From assembly GCF_947491715.1 (NCBI RefSeq), contig NZ_CANLKR010000004.1:124001-188000 (forward strand): DNA of 64,000 nt, written 5' to 3'. This document shows positions 26,763-35,839 of the stretch, piece by piece. The notes under the pieces were generated by a model. That model did not search any database. It was not told the origin of the DNA and was given only the letters and a program-made list of their open reading frames with translations. How positions within the stretch are numbered: position 1 is the first letter of the stretch; each line of letters opens with the position of its first letter. This stretch comes from an uncultured Shewanella sp. Lineage in GTDB: Bacteria > Pseudomonadota > Gammaproteobacteria > Enterobacterales > Shewanellaceae. A program made the position numbers and the translations under genes.

Positions 26763-28091
26763 TTAATGAGTTAGTTCTGGGTATTGGTGTTGGATCAAGG
26801 CTAAACCTGACGTGATAGTCTCGACTAAATAGCGGATGTCTTTTTCGGTCATGGGGGTTGATAACATGGCCGTGCAGGTGTTGATCATCATAATGCCATT
26901 ATCAAAGAGGTAACGGAGTAAGGATTTCGTGGCCTGATTTTGTATCGCATTATTGTAAGTTTGACGGTAGTCGGTAGGCGCTTGCGCTTTTAAATGCAGC
27001 CTGAGCATAGAGCCTGCCCCCGTTACACAGGCTTTTATGCCTAAATTCTCTATCTCATGGTTGAGCAGCTCTCGTGCTAAACGTCCCAATTGATTGAGCC
27101 TATCGACAGCAAGCTTATCAAATAATTTCATCGCGGTGAGCCCTGCCACCATAGTGACGGGATTGGCTGAAAACGTACCTGAATGAGGCAATATAATAGG
27201 AGATTGGTTAGGGTTAAGTACTTGCATGATGTCTTTCCGTCCGGCAAAAGCTCCCACAGGAAATCCGCCACCGATCATTTTACCAATGGCGGTTAAATCC
27301 GGTTTAATCTGATAGTCGGCTTGAGCACCGGAAAGACTGGTACGAAAAGTAATGACTTCATCAAACAGTAATAAGGTTTGATTGTCGCGGCTCCATTGGT
27401 ATAAGGCGTGAATAAAGTCAGGGGAGGCGGGCGTTAAGCCTACTCGATGTGAAATAGGATCGATCAAAATGCCTGCAAGTTTTGTTTTATGCTGCGCTAA
27501 AATGCTTAATGCCTTATCAATATCATTATAAGGAATGACAATGACATCATCTAATGCGCTTTGTGGTGTCCCTCGTCCTACCGCAACACTATTGGGTTGC
27601 TGCGCATTTCCCCAAGTTGCTGGTGAGGCTGTTTGGCTGACTTCAGCATAATCATAATTACCATGATAGGCACCTTCGACTTTGGCAATTTTATTCTTTT
27701 GCGTAAAGGCTCGGGCGGTTTTAATCATTGCCATGACGGCTTCCGTCCCTGAATTAACAAAGCGAATTTGCTCAAAGCTTGGGACTCGATTGCACAGTAA
27801 TTCGGCAAATTCAATTTCTAATTCTGTGGCCAAGGTGAAAGCTGTGCCTTTTTGGACTTGCTTGATGATGGCTTGAGTAACATTAGGCTCTGCATGACCA
27901 TGAATGAGTGAGGCCATATTATTAGCAAAATCAATGCGTTTTATGCCATTAATGTCGGTGAGGTAACAGCCCTCCCCATGACTGACATAGGTGGGATGAG
28001 GCAAATTAAAAATCGTATTTCGACTCACGCCACCGGGAAGGACGTTTTGGGCTCGTTTGAACAATTGTGCGCTTTGATCAATAGAAGACAT
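26763..28091 (-). CDS. class III PLP aminotransferase, beta-amino acid transaminase-like
   Basis: This 442-residue PLP enzyme resembles glutamate-1-semialdehyde aminomutase and the beta-phenylalanine transaminase of Variovorax, from memory. Shared features are LPGGVSRNTIF at the N-terminus, NSGTEAVM, the Schiff-base Lys271 in AIGKMIGGGFPVGAFAGR, LFDEV with the PLP-pairing Asp244, and LPHSGTFSANPVTMVAG. It is unlikely to be the tetrapyrrole enzyme HemL because it is embedded in a CoA-dependent degradative operon. The expected reaction is transamination of a beta-amino acid to a beta-keto acid. It starts 11 bases after the CoA-transferase B gene. The substrate is inferred. Confidence 0.85.
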   Translation of the reverse strand: MSSIDQSAQLFKRAQNVLPGGVSRNTIFNLPHPTYVSHGEGCYLTDINGIKRIDFANNMASLIHGHAEPNVTQAIIKQVQKGTAFTLATELEIEFAELLCNRVPSFEQIRFVNSGTEAVMAMIKTARAFTQKNKIAKVEGAYHGNYDYAEVSQTASPATWGNAQQPNSVAVGRGTPQSALDDVIVIPYNDIDKALSILAQHKTKLAGILIDPISHRVGLTPASPDFIHALYQWSRDNQTLLLFDEVITFRTSLSGAQADYQIKPDLTAIGKMIGGGFPVGAFAGRKDIMQVLNPNQSPIILPHSGTFSANPVTMVAGLTAMKLFDKLAVDRLNQLGRLARELLNHEIENLGIKACVTGAGSMLRLHLKAQAPTDYRQTYNNAIQNQATKSLLRYLFDNGIMMINTCTAMLSTPMTEKDIRYLVETITSGLALIQHQYPELTH

Positions 28092-28102
28092 AATGAAACT
28101 CT

Positions 28103-28882
28103 TTAAACAATAGAGGCAAAGGAGGTCAATGATTGAGAAATAGTCCGTTTGATATGCTTATCCCGTTGGTCAATAAGTCTTGCATCTGTGCGCGCCACAA
28201 CATAAGCAAAGGTCACATTCGGTGCCAGCTCAATCAGTTCAAATCCTTTGTCAGTGATATCGATAACACAAAGATTAGTATAAATGCGATCAACCACTTG
28301 CTGACCCGTTAATGGATAAAGACATTTTTTGAGTAGTTTGGCTTCCTCGTTCTTTGTAGTGTGCTGAGTCATCACAAAAATGGTTTTCACGCCAGCAACG
28401 AGATCCATTGCGCCTCCAACGGCGGGAATAGCCCCTTTCTCACCAGTAGACCAATTGGCAAGATCACCTTTTTCAGAGACTTGCATTGCGCCTAATACAC
28501 ATACATCAATGTGCTGACCACGGATCATGGCAAAGCTATCGGCATGGTGGAAATAGGCGGCACCTTTAAGGGCCGTGACAGGTTTTTTACCCGCATTGAT
28601 TAAATCAAGGCAAATGTCATCATCATTTGGCGTGGGACCCATGCCAAGTAATCCATTTTCGGTATGGTAGATAAATTCCCGTCCTTCAGGCACAAAACGG
28701 GCGACGTTTTCAGGCAAACCTATGCCTAAATTCACATAAGCGCCATTGGGAATGTCTTGGGCGACTCGCTGGGCCATTTGCTCTCTTGTCCAGCCGACAA
28801 TATTGGTTTTTTTGTACACGGCTGATGGGTTATCTTGTGTTTTACAGATTGATTTATCGATTGATTTATTGGTGGTTTTCAT
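28103..28882 (-). CDS. 3-oxoacid CoA-transferase, subunit B
   Basis: This is the catalytic subunit of a family I CoA-transferase (ScoB/AtoA/PcaJ type), 259 residues. The catalytic Glu lies in HTENGLLGMGP near residue 80. The protein also has GIGLPENVARFVP, TALKGAAYFHHADSFAMIRG and VGGAMDLVAG. An N-terminal extension of about 28 residues before WTREQMAQRVA is longer than usual. Its start overlaps the end of subunit A by four bases, so the subunits are translationally coupled. It would move CoA from succinyl-CoA or acetyl-CoA onto a 3-oxoacid. In B. subtilis the yodS gene next to kamA encodes a comparable subunit. Confidence 0.92.
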   Translation of the reverse strand: MKTTNKSIDKSICKTQDNPSAVYKKTNIVGWTREQMAQRVAQDIPNGAYVNLGIGLPENVARFVPEGREFIYHTENGLLGMGPTPNDDDICLDLINAGKKPVTALKGAAYFHHADSFAMIRGQHIDVCVLGAMQVSEKGDLANWSTGEKGAIPAVGGAMDLVAGVKTIFVMTQHTTKNEEAKLLKKCLYPLTGQQVVDRIYTNLCVIDITDKGFELIELAPNVTFAYVVARTDARLIDQRDKHIKRTISQSLTSFASIV

Positions 28883-29589
28883 GGATAAACATGTCCTTGA
28901 GCGACAAGTAATGATTCTTGCTGAGGTTGAGATACAGTGGTGATGTGATTAACAAAAATGCCCGGTGTGATCACAGATTCAGGATCCATTTCACCTGCTT
29001 CAACGCAGTGTTGAGTTTGCACTAGCGTGGTTTTGGCTGCCATAGCCATGATGGGAGCGAAATTACGTGCGGTTTTATGGTAGGTGAGGTTACCGTAACG
29101 ATCAGCGCAACGGGCTTTAATCAGTGCGAAATCGGCTGTGAGTCCTCGCTCCATCACAGTGTCTGTGTTTTCAAAGCGTCGAATCTCTTTACCCTCGCTC
29201 AGTGGTGTGCCGACGGATGTGGCTGTATAAAAAGCGGGGATCCCTGCGCCACCTGCGCGAATGCGTTCGGCAAGCGTGCCTTGTGGGACTAATTCAAGTT
29301 CAATTTTGTTGGCGCGATACAGTTCAGGAAAAACGGTTGAATTGGCCGTTCGAGGAAAAGAGCAAATCATTTTACGAACTTGTCCATTGGCAATGAGTGC
29401 GGCTAAACCAACTTGACCACTACCGGTATTATTATTGATCACGGTAAGTTCTTTTGCGCCATGATCGATCAGCGCGTGAATGAGTTCAATGGGGCTTCCA
29501 GCCTCACCAAAACCGCTGATCATGATGCTTGCACCATCAAAAATGGGATTGATCATGTCAGTGATAGAGTGGGAAAATTTATTTATCAT
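28879..29589 (-). CDS. 3-oxoacid CoA-transferase, subunit A
   Basis: Subunit A (ScoA/AtoD/PcaI type) has 236 residues and pairs with the overlapping subunit B gene. It contains the CoA-binding MISGFGEAGSPIELIHAL motif and NNNTGSGQVGLAAL. FPRTANSTVFPELY and LVPQGTLAERIRAGGAGIPAFYT are also conserved. The pair forms a heterotetramer in the cytosol. It follows the aminomutase gene by 84 bases, the only sizeable gap in the operon. Which 3-oxoacid is used cannot be read from the sequence. Confidence 0.92.
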   Translation of the reverse strand: MINKFSHSITDMINPIFDGASIMISGFGEAGSPIELIHALIDHGAKELTVINNNTGSGQVGLAALIANGQVRKMICSFPRTANSTVFPELYRANKIELELVPQGTLAERIRAGGAGIPAFYTATSVGTPLSEGKEIRRFENTDTVMERGLTADFALIKARCADRYGNLTYHKTARNFAPIMAMAAKTTLVQTQHCVEAGEMDPESVITPGIFVNHITTVSQPQQESLLVAQGHVYP

Positions 29590-29673
29590 GAGTGTTCCTT
29601 TAATGATGTGAGAAAAGAATGAGCAGATTGCTCATTGGTTTTTATTCAGTCTTTTTGCGTAACAAGGAGACGA

Positions 29674-31293
29674 TTAGTGGCTTAATCTTGCCTGCAAGGC
29701 CTCAGCTAATTGCGTCTCGATTTGTGTTAATTCTTTTTCAAAGAAGTACTCATCGGTGTCAAAGGGGAGTAAACAGTCGATTTTGTTTTCGACTTCATTG
29801 TATTTAGCGTGAAATACGCGATCCATCCATTTCATGTTGCGTGCTTCAGTAAATTGCAGTGCAAAACACTTTTCACCATTGATGATAGAGGTGCCCAAGA
29901 TCGCCAGTTTTCCAGCTGAAATTGTCATTGAAATATGTCGAGACGGGCGGTTGATTGACGCTAAAGAACGGTAGATGGTGTTAAAGATCTGCTCGATTTT
30001 AGCCAGAGGAGCGGTATAGTAATGATGTTCACCTGTGGGGCGGGCGCAATACATGGAATGAAAGCCAATGCTCATAATGCCTAAAATTTCAGCCAGATGG
30101 ATCCAGTTTTTAGCGGACTTATTCACATCGACTTCGCCTGTTTCGTCTGTAAACAAGCTGATGTGATGCATGATGGGGCTCTGTGAGCGAATATTTACCC
30201 CATGGTTTTGCAAGCGTCGAATCGCGGCGATAGTGCTAGGGTTTAAGAGTTCTCTTGGGGTTGAAAAGTGTGCCATCCAAGCGAGTTGAATCCCATTATC
30301 TCTTAGCATATCAAAGACTTTTAACATTTCATCATATTTATCACTTAAGATCATTTCAGGCTGAAAGGTCAGTGAACGTGTGGCTAAGCGCACATTTTTG
30401 ACATGTAACAAACTGGGATCTTGAATTAAAGGCATGACATATTGCTTTAATCGACTGGCAGGCATGTAGCCACCATCACCACCCGTTATCAATAAATCTG
30501 TAATTTCAGTATGTTGACGAACATAGTCATGAATTTGCTGAATATCTTTTTGGATGAACATGTCTTCATCGCCTCGTACTTGTGCATGACGAAAACAATA
30601 AGTACAAAAAGAAAAGCAGTTCTGGGTGGTTTTATCAAAAATTAACTGACACTGAGGGTATTTGTGCTGGGAGCCATCAAGAAACTCAATTTCACCGGAT
30701 GCATTTTCAAACCAAGGTTTATTCAGTTGTTGATTACCATCGTGAGGATTGGTTCTTTCCATATACTCAATGGCAATTTGGGTGCGTGCTTTCGCACTGG
30801 TTTCACTGACATAACGTTCTGTCGCTTGCGGTTCAATCATGCCGGGCTGAGCAAAGACAAGTTGAAAAACGGAATCTTGCTGATAGTTGTCCCAATTAAT
30901 GCTGTTTAACGAATGGCGAGTGGCTAAAAAGCGGTAGACTTCGACGAAAAACTCTCGCTCTGCAATATGACCTATTTCGATGCCATTTTTAGCTAAAATT
31001 GCGCAGACTTCGCGAAAACCAGATAGCCCTGTGTAGTGATCTTTGCCATGAAAGAGAAAGGGTTTATTTTCTAAAAAGCCAGAATGTTGCGGATAAGAGG
31101 CGTGTAATCGACTCAGCAAGCCTATGGGTAACAAGTTCTCTTGCTGGATAATCTGTCTCGTTATTTGGCTGTATTCATAACGTTGCATACTGTGTTCGAG
31201 ATTATCTGTCGATACGACTAAATGAGGCGCTTGTGTGTGCTTTTCTTCAATGATTTTAATCTCTAGATTGGCAGAGGCTGTGGATGAAGTCAT
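29674..31293 (-). CDS. radical-SAM, PLP-dependent aminomutase (KamA family)
   Basis: This belongs to the lysine/glutamate 2,3-aminomutase family, enzymes that move an amino group from C2 to C3. The start at ATG 31293 (GGAAAG just upstream) gives 539 residues, longer than the typical 416 of clostridial KamA because of about 100 extra N-terminal residues. The radical-SAM motif is CFSFCTYC (CX3CX2C) at about residues 226-233. LITGGDGGYM is the SAM-binding loop, and the PLP Lys is probably in ISAGKLAILG at about 462. The clostridial substrate Asp pair (in GVND and QCDLSLG) is not seen. The corresponding segments read HHISLF and MYCARPTGEHHY, so the substrate is probably not plain lysine. It is the first gene of the operon. 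Confidence 0.88.
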   Translation of the reverse strand: MTSSTASANLEIKIIEEKHTQAPHLVVSTDNLEHSMQRYEYSQITRQIIQQENLLPIGLLSRLHASYPQHSGFLENKPFLFHGKDHYTGLSGFREVCAILAKNGIEIGHIAEREFFVEVYRFLATRHSLNSINWDNYQQDSVFQLVFAQPGMIEPQATERYVSETSAKARTQIAIEYMERTNPHDGNQQLNKPWFENASGEIEFLDGSQHKYPQCQLIFDKTTQNCFSFCTYCFRHAQVRGDEDMFIQKDIQQIHDYVRQHTEITDLLITGGDGGYMPASRLKQYVMPLIQDPSLLHVKNVRLATRSLTFQPEMILSDKYDEMLKVFDMLRDNGIQLAWMAHFSTPRELLNPSTIAAIRRLQNHGVNIRSQSPIMHHISLFTDETGEVDVNKSAKNWIHLAEILGIMSIGFHSMYCARPTGEHHYYTAPLAKIEQIFNTIYRSLASINRPSRHISMTISAGKLAILGTSIINGEKCFALQFTEARNMKWMDRVFHAKYNEVENKIDCLLPFDTDEYFFEKELTQIETQLAEALQARLSH

Positions 31294-31349
31294 TATCTTT
31301 CCGTGCATTAATGGATGGATAAAAAACCTTATATAAAGTATGGTTTATT

Positions 31350-31394
31350 GAATAATATTATTTTTTGATGTCTCTTATAGCTCCCTCCTATAGC
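31350..31394. promoter_or_regulatory. candidate LysR-type control region
   Basis: The 199-base gap between the divergent aminomutase operon and LysR gene holds a perfect 12-base AT palindrome at 31350-31361. It also has a direct repeat TATAGCT at 31375-31381 and 31388-31394. LysR proteins usually bind such divergent gaps. Which element is the site is not clear. Confidence 0.35.
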
Positions 31395-31492
31395 TGTTTA
31401 TTATTGCTCAAGGATTAAGACGCGCAGGATCTGTTGACTCATTATTATCTTGTTTGTATGTTGAGAGAGATGAAATAAGGAAGTGGTTTAGA

Positions 31493-32365
31493 ATGATGGA
31501 GTTACGTTCATTAAAGTATTTTCAAGCGGTTTATGATCAGGGCAGTATTAGCGCCGCGGCAAAAATTTGTTTTGTTTCTCAACCTTCTATTACCGCTGCT
31601 ATTCAGCAGTTGGAGTCATTATTATCTGTCACCCTTTTTATTCGCCATGCTCGAGGCGTACTCCCGACGGCTGCAGCAGATAAGCTCTATCCGTTAGCAA
31701 AAGATATCGCTGATAACACCCATTCTATTTATCATCTTTTTTCTGATAGCCCTCAGCCAGTGAGTTTGCGTTTAGGGATAATGCGCTCACTTGGGGCGAA
31801 ACGAATGAGTTTTTTTATTAAGCAGATCTCAGAAAAAATTGATAATCTAGAGCTGACGTTGGTTGATCCTGAGGAACCCTGTGATATTCGTGTTGTATTA
31901 GCTCATACAGTCACCAGTCAAGAGAGCTTTATTCCTGTTTGGCAAGATGATTACCAATTAGCGGTACCGATAAATTGGCCACAGGCGAGGCAAAAAGAGG
32001 TCAACCTCTCTCAATTGGATGCGATGCCTTTTATCCATCGAATGCCCTGTGATGCGCTCAATAAGCTTAAAGCTGAGATGATCAATCATGGGGTGCATTT
32101 TCAGCATAGAGCGAATATACGCACCATTGAATATGCTTGGCAATTGGTGAGTACGGGCATTGGCGCTGCGTTATTACCTAATTGGCAAGAGATAAAAGAA
32201 ACCGAAGGTATTCAATTACTCCCTATAGAAGGGTTGAACTTAGTGAAACATATTGGTTTGGCTTATAAAACGAATAAAGCTAATACGCCGCTCATTTCGG
32301 CTGTAAAAGAGGTCTGTAAAGAACGCGTTTTGTTAGTCAAAAGCCAGATTTTAATCAATCCTTAA
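31493..32365 (+). CDS. LysR-family transcriptional regulator
   Basis: This regulator has 290 residues from the MMELRSLKYF start (ATG 31493 with AAGGAAG upstream). The frame extends 13 codons further but without a start of comparable quality. The N-terminal winged helix-turn-helix is typical (SISAAAKICFVSQPSITAAIQQLESLL, about residues 20-46). The periplasmic-binding-protein-like effector domain fills the rest. It is divergent from the aminomutase operon, the usual geometry for a LysR protein controlling its neighbour, so its inducer is probably that pathway's substrate or an intermediate. This link is inference. Confidence 0.88.
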   Translation: MMELRSLKYFQAVYDQGSISAAAKICFVSQPSITAAIQQLESLLSVTLFIRHARGVLPTAAADKLYPLAKDIADNTHSIYHLFSDSPQPVSLRLGIMRSLGAKRMSFFIKQISEKIDNLELTLVDPEEPCDIRVVLAHTVTSQESFIPVWQDDYQLAVPINWPQARQKEVNLSQLDAMPFIHRMPCDALNKLKAEMINHGVHFQHRANIRTIEYAWQLVSTGIGAALLPNWQEIKETEGIQLLPIEGLNLVKHIGLAYKTNKANTPLISAVKEVCKERVLLVKSQILINP

Positions 32366-32409
32366 AACCTCCTTAAAGCCAGATTTTAATCAATCATTAA
32401 AACCTCATT
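32340..32409 (+). repeat. two tandem 35-bp repeats spanning the LysR stop codon
   Basis: A 35-base unit starting AAAGCCAGATTTTAATCAAT is present twice in a row, with three mismatches, followed by a start of a third copy (AAAGC). The first copy includes the last codons and stop of the LysR gene. It looks like a recent local duplication. Confidence 0.9.
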
Positions 32410-32648
32410 AAAGCTGCCGTTAAGTAGCGTCGCTTCTTATTTAACTCAAACAATCAGACTTTACCATTTGACCTTAGTGGTAATTTCTATACAATGCTCG
32501 CCCTTGTTTGTTAACCGACTGATTATAAATGTATAAATAATCATCCTCTTTCTATTTCATCGGTCAATTTGGCGGGTGTTGTTTTTTGTAGAACCTAGGC
32601 CTTAGGCCCTTAGGGTCACAATTTTAAAATCGTGTTAGGGACGAAAGT

Positions 32649-34601
32649 ATGAATATTAAAAAATGGATAGCGTCTTTTTCTATCCGCAGAGGGTTAGTCG
32701 GGCTTACCAGCATTGCGTTATTAACATCCATTATCTTTGCGACTTTTTCTTCTAATTATGTCTTTCGTTCCATTGTTGAAAATAGAGCAAAAAGCGAAGA
32801 ATTGCCGAATCGATTAGAGAAAATCAAAAATAAGATTTCAAGTGAATTACAGATCCCTATCTCATTGTCAAAAGGGATTGCCCAAAATCAGTTTTTAATT
32901 GATTGGGCATTAAAAGGAGAGCAAGAAAGTGAAATAGCGCCTGTTCTAGCCTACTTGTCGCGCCTTAAAAATGAAAACGATGCCAGTACCGTTTACTGGA
33001 TTTCTGTTAAAGAAAATAAGTATTATAAAGATACGGGATTTTCTGAAACCTTGCTTGAAAGTCACGCAGGACACCAATGGTTTTTTGAACGTTTAAAAAA
33101 ACCTGATTTGGTTTCACTGGATTTAGATATCGATATGGTGTCAAAGCGCATGACGGCGTTTGTGAATGTTTTGGTGCGTGAAAAAGGTAAAGTTATTGCC
33201 ATTGCAGGGATGGGATATGAGCTAGGGCATATTATTGATATTGTGACTCGCAATCACATAGGTCAGTCGGGTTTTGTGTTTACCACGAATGAGAGTGGAC
33301 TCATTACCGTTCACCCTCAGCTTGATAGAGTAGATCGTGATTCAGTGAGTATGCTTGAAGGCTATCAAAGCATTGCGCGCACATTACAGCAAGAAAATAC
33401 CGATGTCGTTGTGGAAGAAACCACTAAAAATGGGCAAACTTACTATTTAGCGAGTGTGTCTATTCCTGAGTTAAGTTGGCAATTATTCGCTGAATTACCC
33501 GTGAATGAGTTGATGACTGAGTTGGACAAAATTACCACCTATAGCATGATGATTAATCTTCTTATTGGCGGTATTTTTGTGTTAATTATGCTTTGGGTGA
33601 CTTATTTTTTAACCCGTCCCATTAATGATGTGGCATTAGCATTAAGCAATATGGCTGATAACGGAGGGGATTTAACGCAGCGTTTAGATGACAGTCGCAA
33701 TGATGAATTAGGCTTGCTTGCTAAAGGTTTTAATGCATTTGTTGATAAATTGCATAATGATATTAAACGGATCGATAAAGATCAAAAAACCTTAGCTAAC
33801 GTCATTGTGGATCTCTCTGTTGCATCGGAAGAGACAATCAAGACTACCCAAGATCAAAGAGTTAATTCCGAGCAGGTGGCCACAGCGATTAATGAAATGG
33901 GGGCCACAGTGCATGAGATTTCTCGTTTGGCGATGACTACATCTCAAAAAACTGAAGCGACGAAAGAAGATACACAAGCGTCAAATGAAGTGGTAAAAGA
34001 TGCCAGTAGTGTGATTAATGAGTTAGCCTCAGAAATTCAGTTAACTGAGTCTAAAATTACCGAGTTGGCAAAACATGCCGAATCAATCAGTACTGTGATT
34101 GATGTGATCAGCGGTATTTCAGACCAAACTAATTTACTGGCGCTCAATGCCGCTATTGAAGCGGCAAGAGCCGGAGAGCAAGGTCGAGGCTTTGCTGTTG
34201 TTGCCGATGAAGTCAGGCAGCTTGCTCAGCAAACCCAAGCTTCAACTGAGGAAATTCGTAAAGTCATTGGACAATTTCAAGAAGGCACGCAAGAAGCCGT
34301 TGATGCCATGAGCGTGGGGATCCTATCGAGCAGGCAGGGCGTTGATAAGTCAACAGAGGCCAGTGAATCGTTGCAAAAAGTGACCGAAGTTATTCAACAA
34401 ATTGCTGATATGAATTGTCAGGTTGCCACGGCCACAGAAGAGCAAAGTACCGTTGTTAATTCACTCAATGAAAATGTGATCACCATTGCCGATTTGTCAT
34501 CCCATATTCATACCTTAGCGGATAAAAACGATCGTGGTATTCAACAATTAGCGCACTTATCAGAAGAGCTATCAGTGCTCGTGAGTCAATTTAAAATTTA
34601 A
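32649..34601 (+). CDS. methyl-accepting chemotaxis protein with Cache-type sensor
   Basis: This 650-residue inner-membrane chemoreceptor signals to CheA and CheW. Membrane span one is at about residues 12-35. A periplasmic double-Cache-like ligand domain occupies about 40-295 ([52 protein letters not shown]). Span two is at about 298-320 and is followed by a HAMP domain. The signalling hairpin tip is [34 protein letters not shown]. No C-terminal CheR-binding pentapeptide is seen. AGGGA lies upstream of the start. The ligand is unknown; Cache receptors often sense amino or organic acids. The gene is followed 75 bases later by the MEKHLA protein. Confidence 0.93.
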   Translation: MNIKKWIASFSIRRGLVGLTSIALLTSIIFATFSSNYVFRSIVENRAKSEELPNRLEKIKNKISSELQIPISLSKGIAQNQFLIDWALKGEQESEIAPVLAYLSRLKNENDASTVYWISVKENKYYKDTGFSETLLESHAGHQWFFERLKKPDLVSLDLDIDMVSKRMTAFVNVLVREKGKVIAIAGMGYELGHIIDIVTRNHIGQSGFVFTTNESGLITVHPQLDRVDRDSVSMLEGYQSIARTLQQENTDVVVEETTKNGQTYYLASVSIPELSWQLFAELPVNELMTELDKITTYSMMINLLIGGIFVLIMLWVTYFLTRPINDVALALSNMADNGGDLTQRLDDSRNDELGLLAKGFNAFVDKLHNDIKRIDKDQKTLANVIVDLSVASEETIKTTQDQRVNSEQVATAINEMGATVHEISRLAMTTSQKTEATKEDTQASNEVVKDASSVINELASEIQLTESKITELAKHAESISTVIDVISGISDQTNLLALNAAIEAARAGEQGRGFAVVADEVRQLAQQTQASTEEIRKVIGQFQEGTQEAVDAMSVGILSSRQGVDKSTEASESLQKVTEVIQQIADMNCQVATATEEQSTVVNSLNENVITIADLSSHIHTLADKNDRGIQQLAHLSEELSVLVSQFKI

Positions 34602-34676
34602 GCTTTGATGACGTTGACAAGGTGTGAAAAAGTGATATTTTCAATGCACTGTTTTATGCCTTTTCGGAGCGGGAGT

Positions 34677-35147
34677 ATGAGTCCATCCTGTCCATTAGAT
34701 GAGTTCTGGTATCAGTCACATGCTGAGCGAATAGTATCAAGTTTTAAGCGATTAACAGGCAATGATTTATTACCAATAAAAGCGTTTTCACAGCCATTGA
34801 TAGAGGCTTTAGATCAAGTGCCTTTTGCGATTTTATCTCATGGTGTTGAGTCTGATCCTATTTTTAATTTTGGCAATCAGTTTGCACTGCGTTTGTTTGA
34901 GTGTGAATGGCGCGACTTTATTCAAATGCCCTCACGATATTCCGCCGAAACACCCTCTCAAGAGGAGAGGGCTGGATTACTTGAACAAGTCACTCGTAAA
35001 GGTTTTATTGATCAATATCGAGGCGTTCGAATTTCTGCAACAGGAAAACGTTTCATGATCAATAATGCTATCGTTTGGAATATTGTCGATGAACAAGGCT
35101 GTTATCACGGTCAAGCAGCCATGTTCAAAGATTACACGCGGCTTTAA
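34677..35147 (+). CDS. MEKHLA-domain protein
   Basis: This 156-residue cytosolic protein starts at ATG 34677, which has GGAG upstream; the frame is open further but without support. The whole protein looks like a MEKHLA domain, a PAS-related fold: FAILSHGVESDPIFNFGNQFALRLFE, PSRYSAE and a GYHGQAAMF-like end (YHGQAAMFKDY). Such proteins are found in bacteria and plants and their function is poorly known, perhaps small-molecule sensing. It follows the chemoreceptor gene on the same strand, so co-transcription is possible, and converges on the NAD(P)-binding protein gene. Confidence 0.75.
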   Translation: MSPSCPLDEFWYQSHAERIVSSFKRLTGNDLLPIKAFSQPLIEALDQVPFAILSHGVESDPIFNFGNQFALRLFECEWRDFIQMPSRYSAETPSQEERAGLLEQVTRKGFIDQYRGVRISATGKRFMINNAIVWNIVDEQGCYHGQAAMFKDYTRL

Positions 35148-35173
35148 TTCTGCTTGAGTGAGTCGATTGATGA

Positions 35174-35839
35174 CTAAAAAGTTTGAATGTCATCGCTTTC
35201 AAAAATAACGACTCCAGAATGTTCCTGTATAGAGGTGAGGTAAAGGGCTTTTGCCACTTGCCTTGTACTGATAGCGCGATATTTTTTTAACTTTCCTTGC
35301 AGTAATGGGGACAGTAAAGTGAGTAGTAAAAATCCTACATATTCTCCTAGTCGAAATTGTGCACGCTTTGTGCGAAGTAATGAGGGTCTAAAAATACGAA
35401 TAGCGGGAATATGATACTGTTGGACTTGTTGCTCGACCTCTCCTTTTGTTTGAGTGTAATAATTTGAAGAGCGGGCATTCGCGCCTATTGCACTAATAAG
35501 AGACAATCCCTTGGCAGATGATAGCTCTGCAAATCGAGCCACGGATAAGACATACTCTTTATCGATACGCTTAAATGCTTCAACGGAACCAGCTTGTTTA
35601 AGTGTGCTACCTAAGCAGCAAAAAACCTGTCCATGCATCAATTCAGGATGGGTGTTAATGAACACTTGTGGATCCCATTCATCGTAATTAATGGAGTGAA
35701 CGATGAGTTTGGGATGTGAAAATCCTAAGGGACGCCTAACCAAACAATGCACTTGGTCATATTCCATCGCTTTTAATAATAATGCTAATAGCTCTGTTCC
35801 GATGGCGCCAGTTGAGCCAGCAATGATTGCTGTTTTCAT
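35174..35839 (-). CDS. NAD(P)-binding Rossmann protein, atypical short-chain dehydrogenase type
   Basis: This 221-residue protein starts with the dinucleotide-binding motif AIIAGSTGAIGTELLALLL. It carries the VFCCLGSTLKQAGS and YYTQTKGEVEQQV segments typical of the NAD(P)H-binding group related to TIP30/HTATIP2. YYTQTKGE contains a Tyr-x3-Lys-like arrangement. The substrate is unknown; proteins of this group are often annotated as nucleoside-diphosphate-sugar epimerases without evidence. Its start codon lies at the first unit of a 44-base tandem repeat, so its promoter must be within or beyond the repeats. Confidence 0.78.
   Translation of the reverse strand: MKTAIIAGSTGAIGTELLALLLKAMEYDQVHCLVRRPLGFSHPKLIVHSINYDEWDPQVFINTHPELMHGQVFCCLGSTLKQAGSVEAFKRIDKEYVLSVARFAELSSAKGLSLISAIGANARSSNYYTQTKGEVEQQVQQYHIPAIRIFRPSLLRTKRAQFRLGEYVGFLLLTLLSPLLQGKLKKYRAISTRQVAKALYLTSIQEHSGVVIFESDDIQTF

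Noticed and set aside
26763..28091. Naming the aminotransferase hemL
   Set aside because: It shares the fold with glutamate-1-semialdehyde aminomutase, but its operon is degradative and its motifs fit beta-transaminases better.
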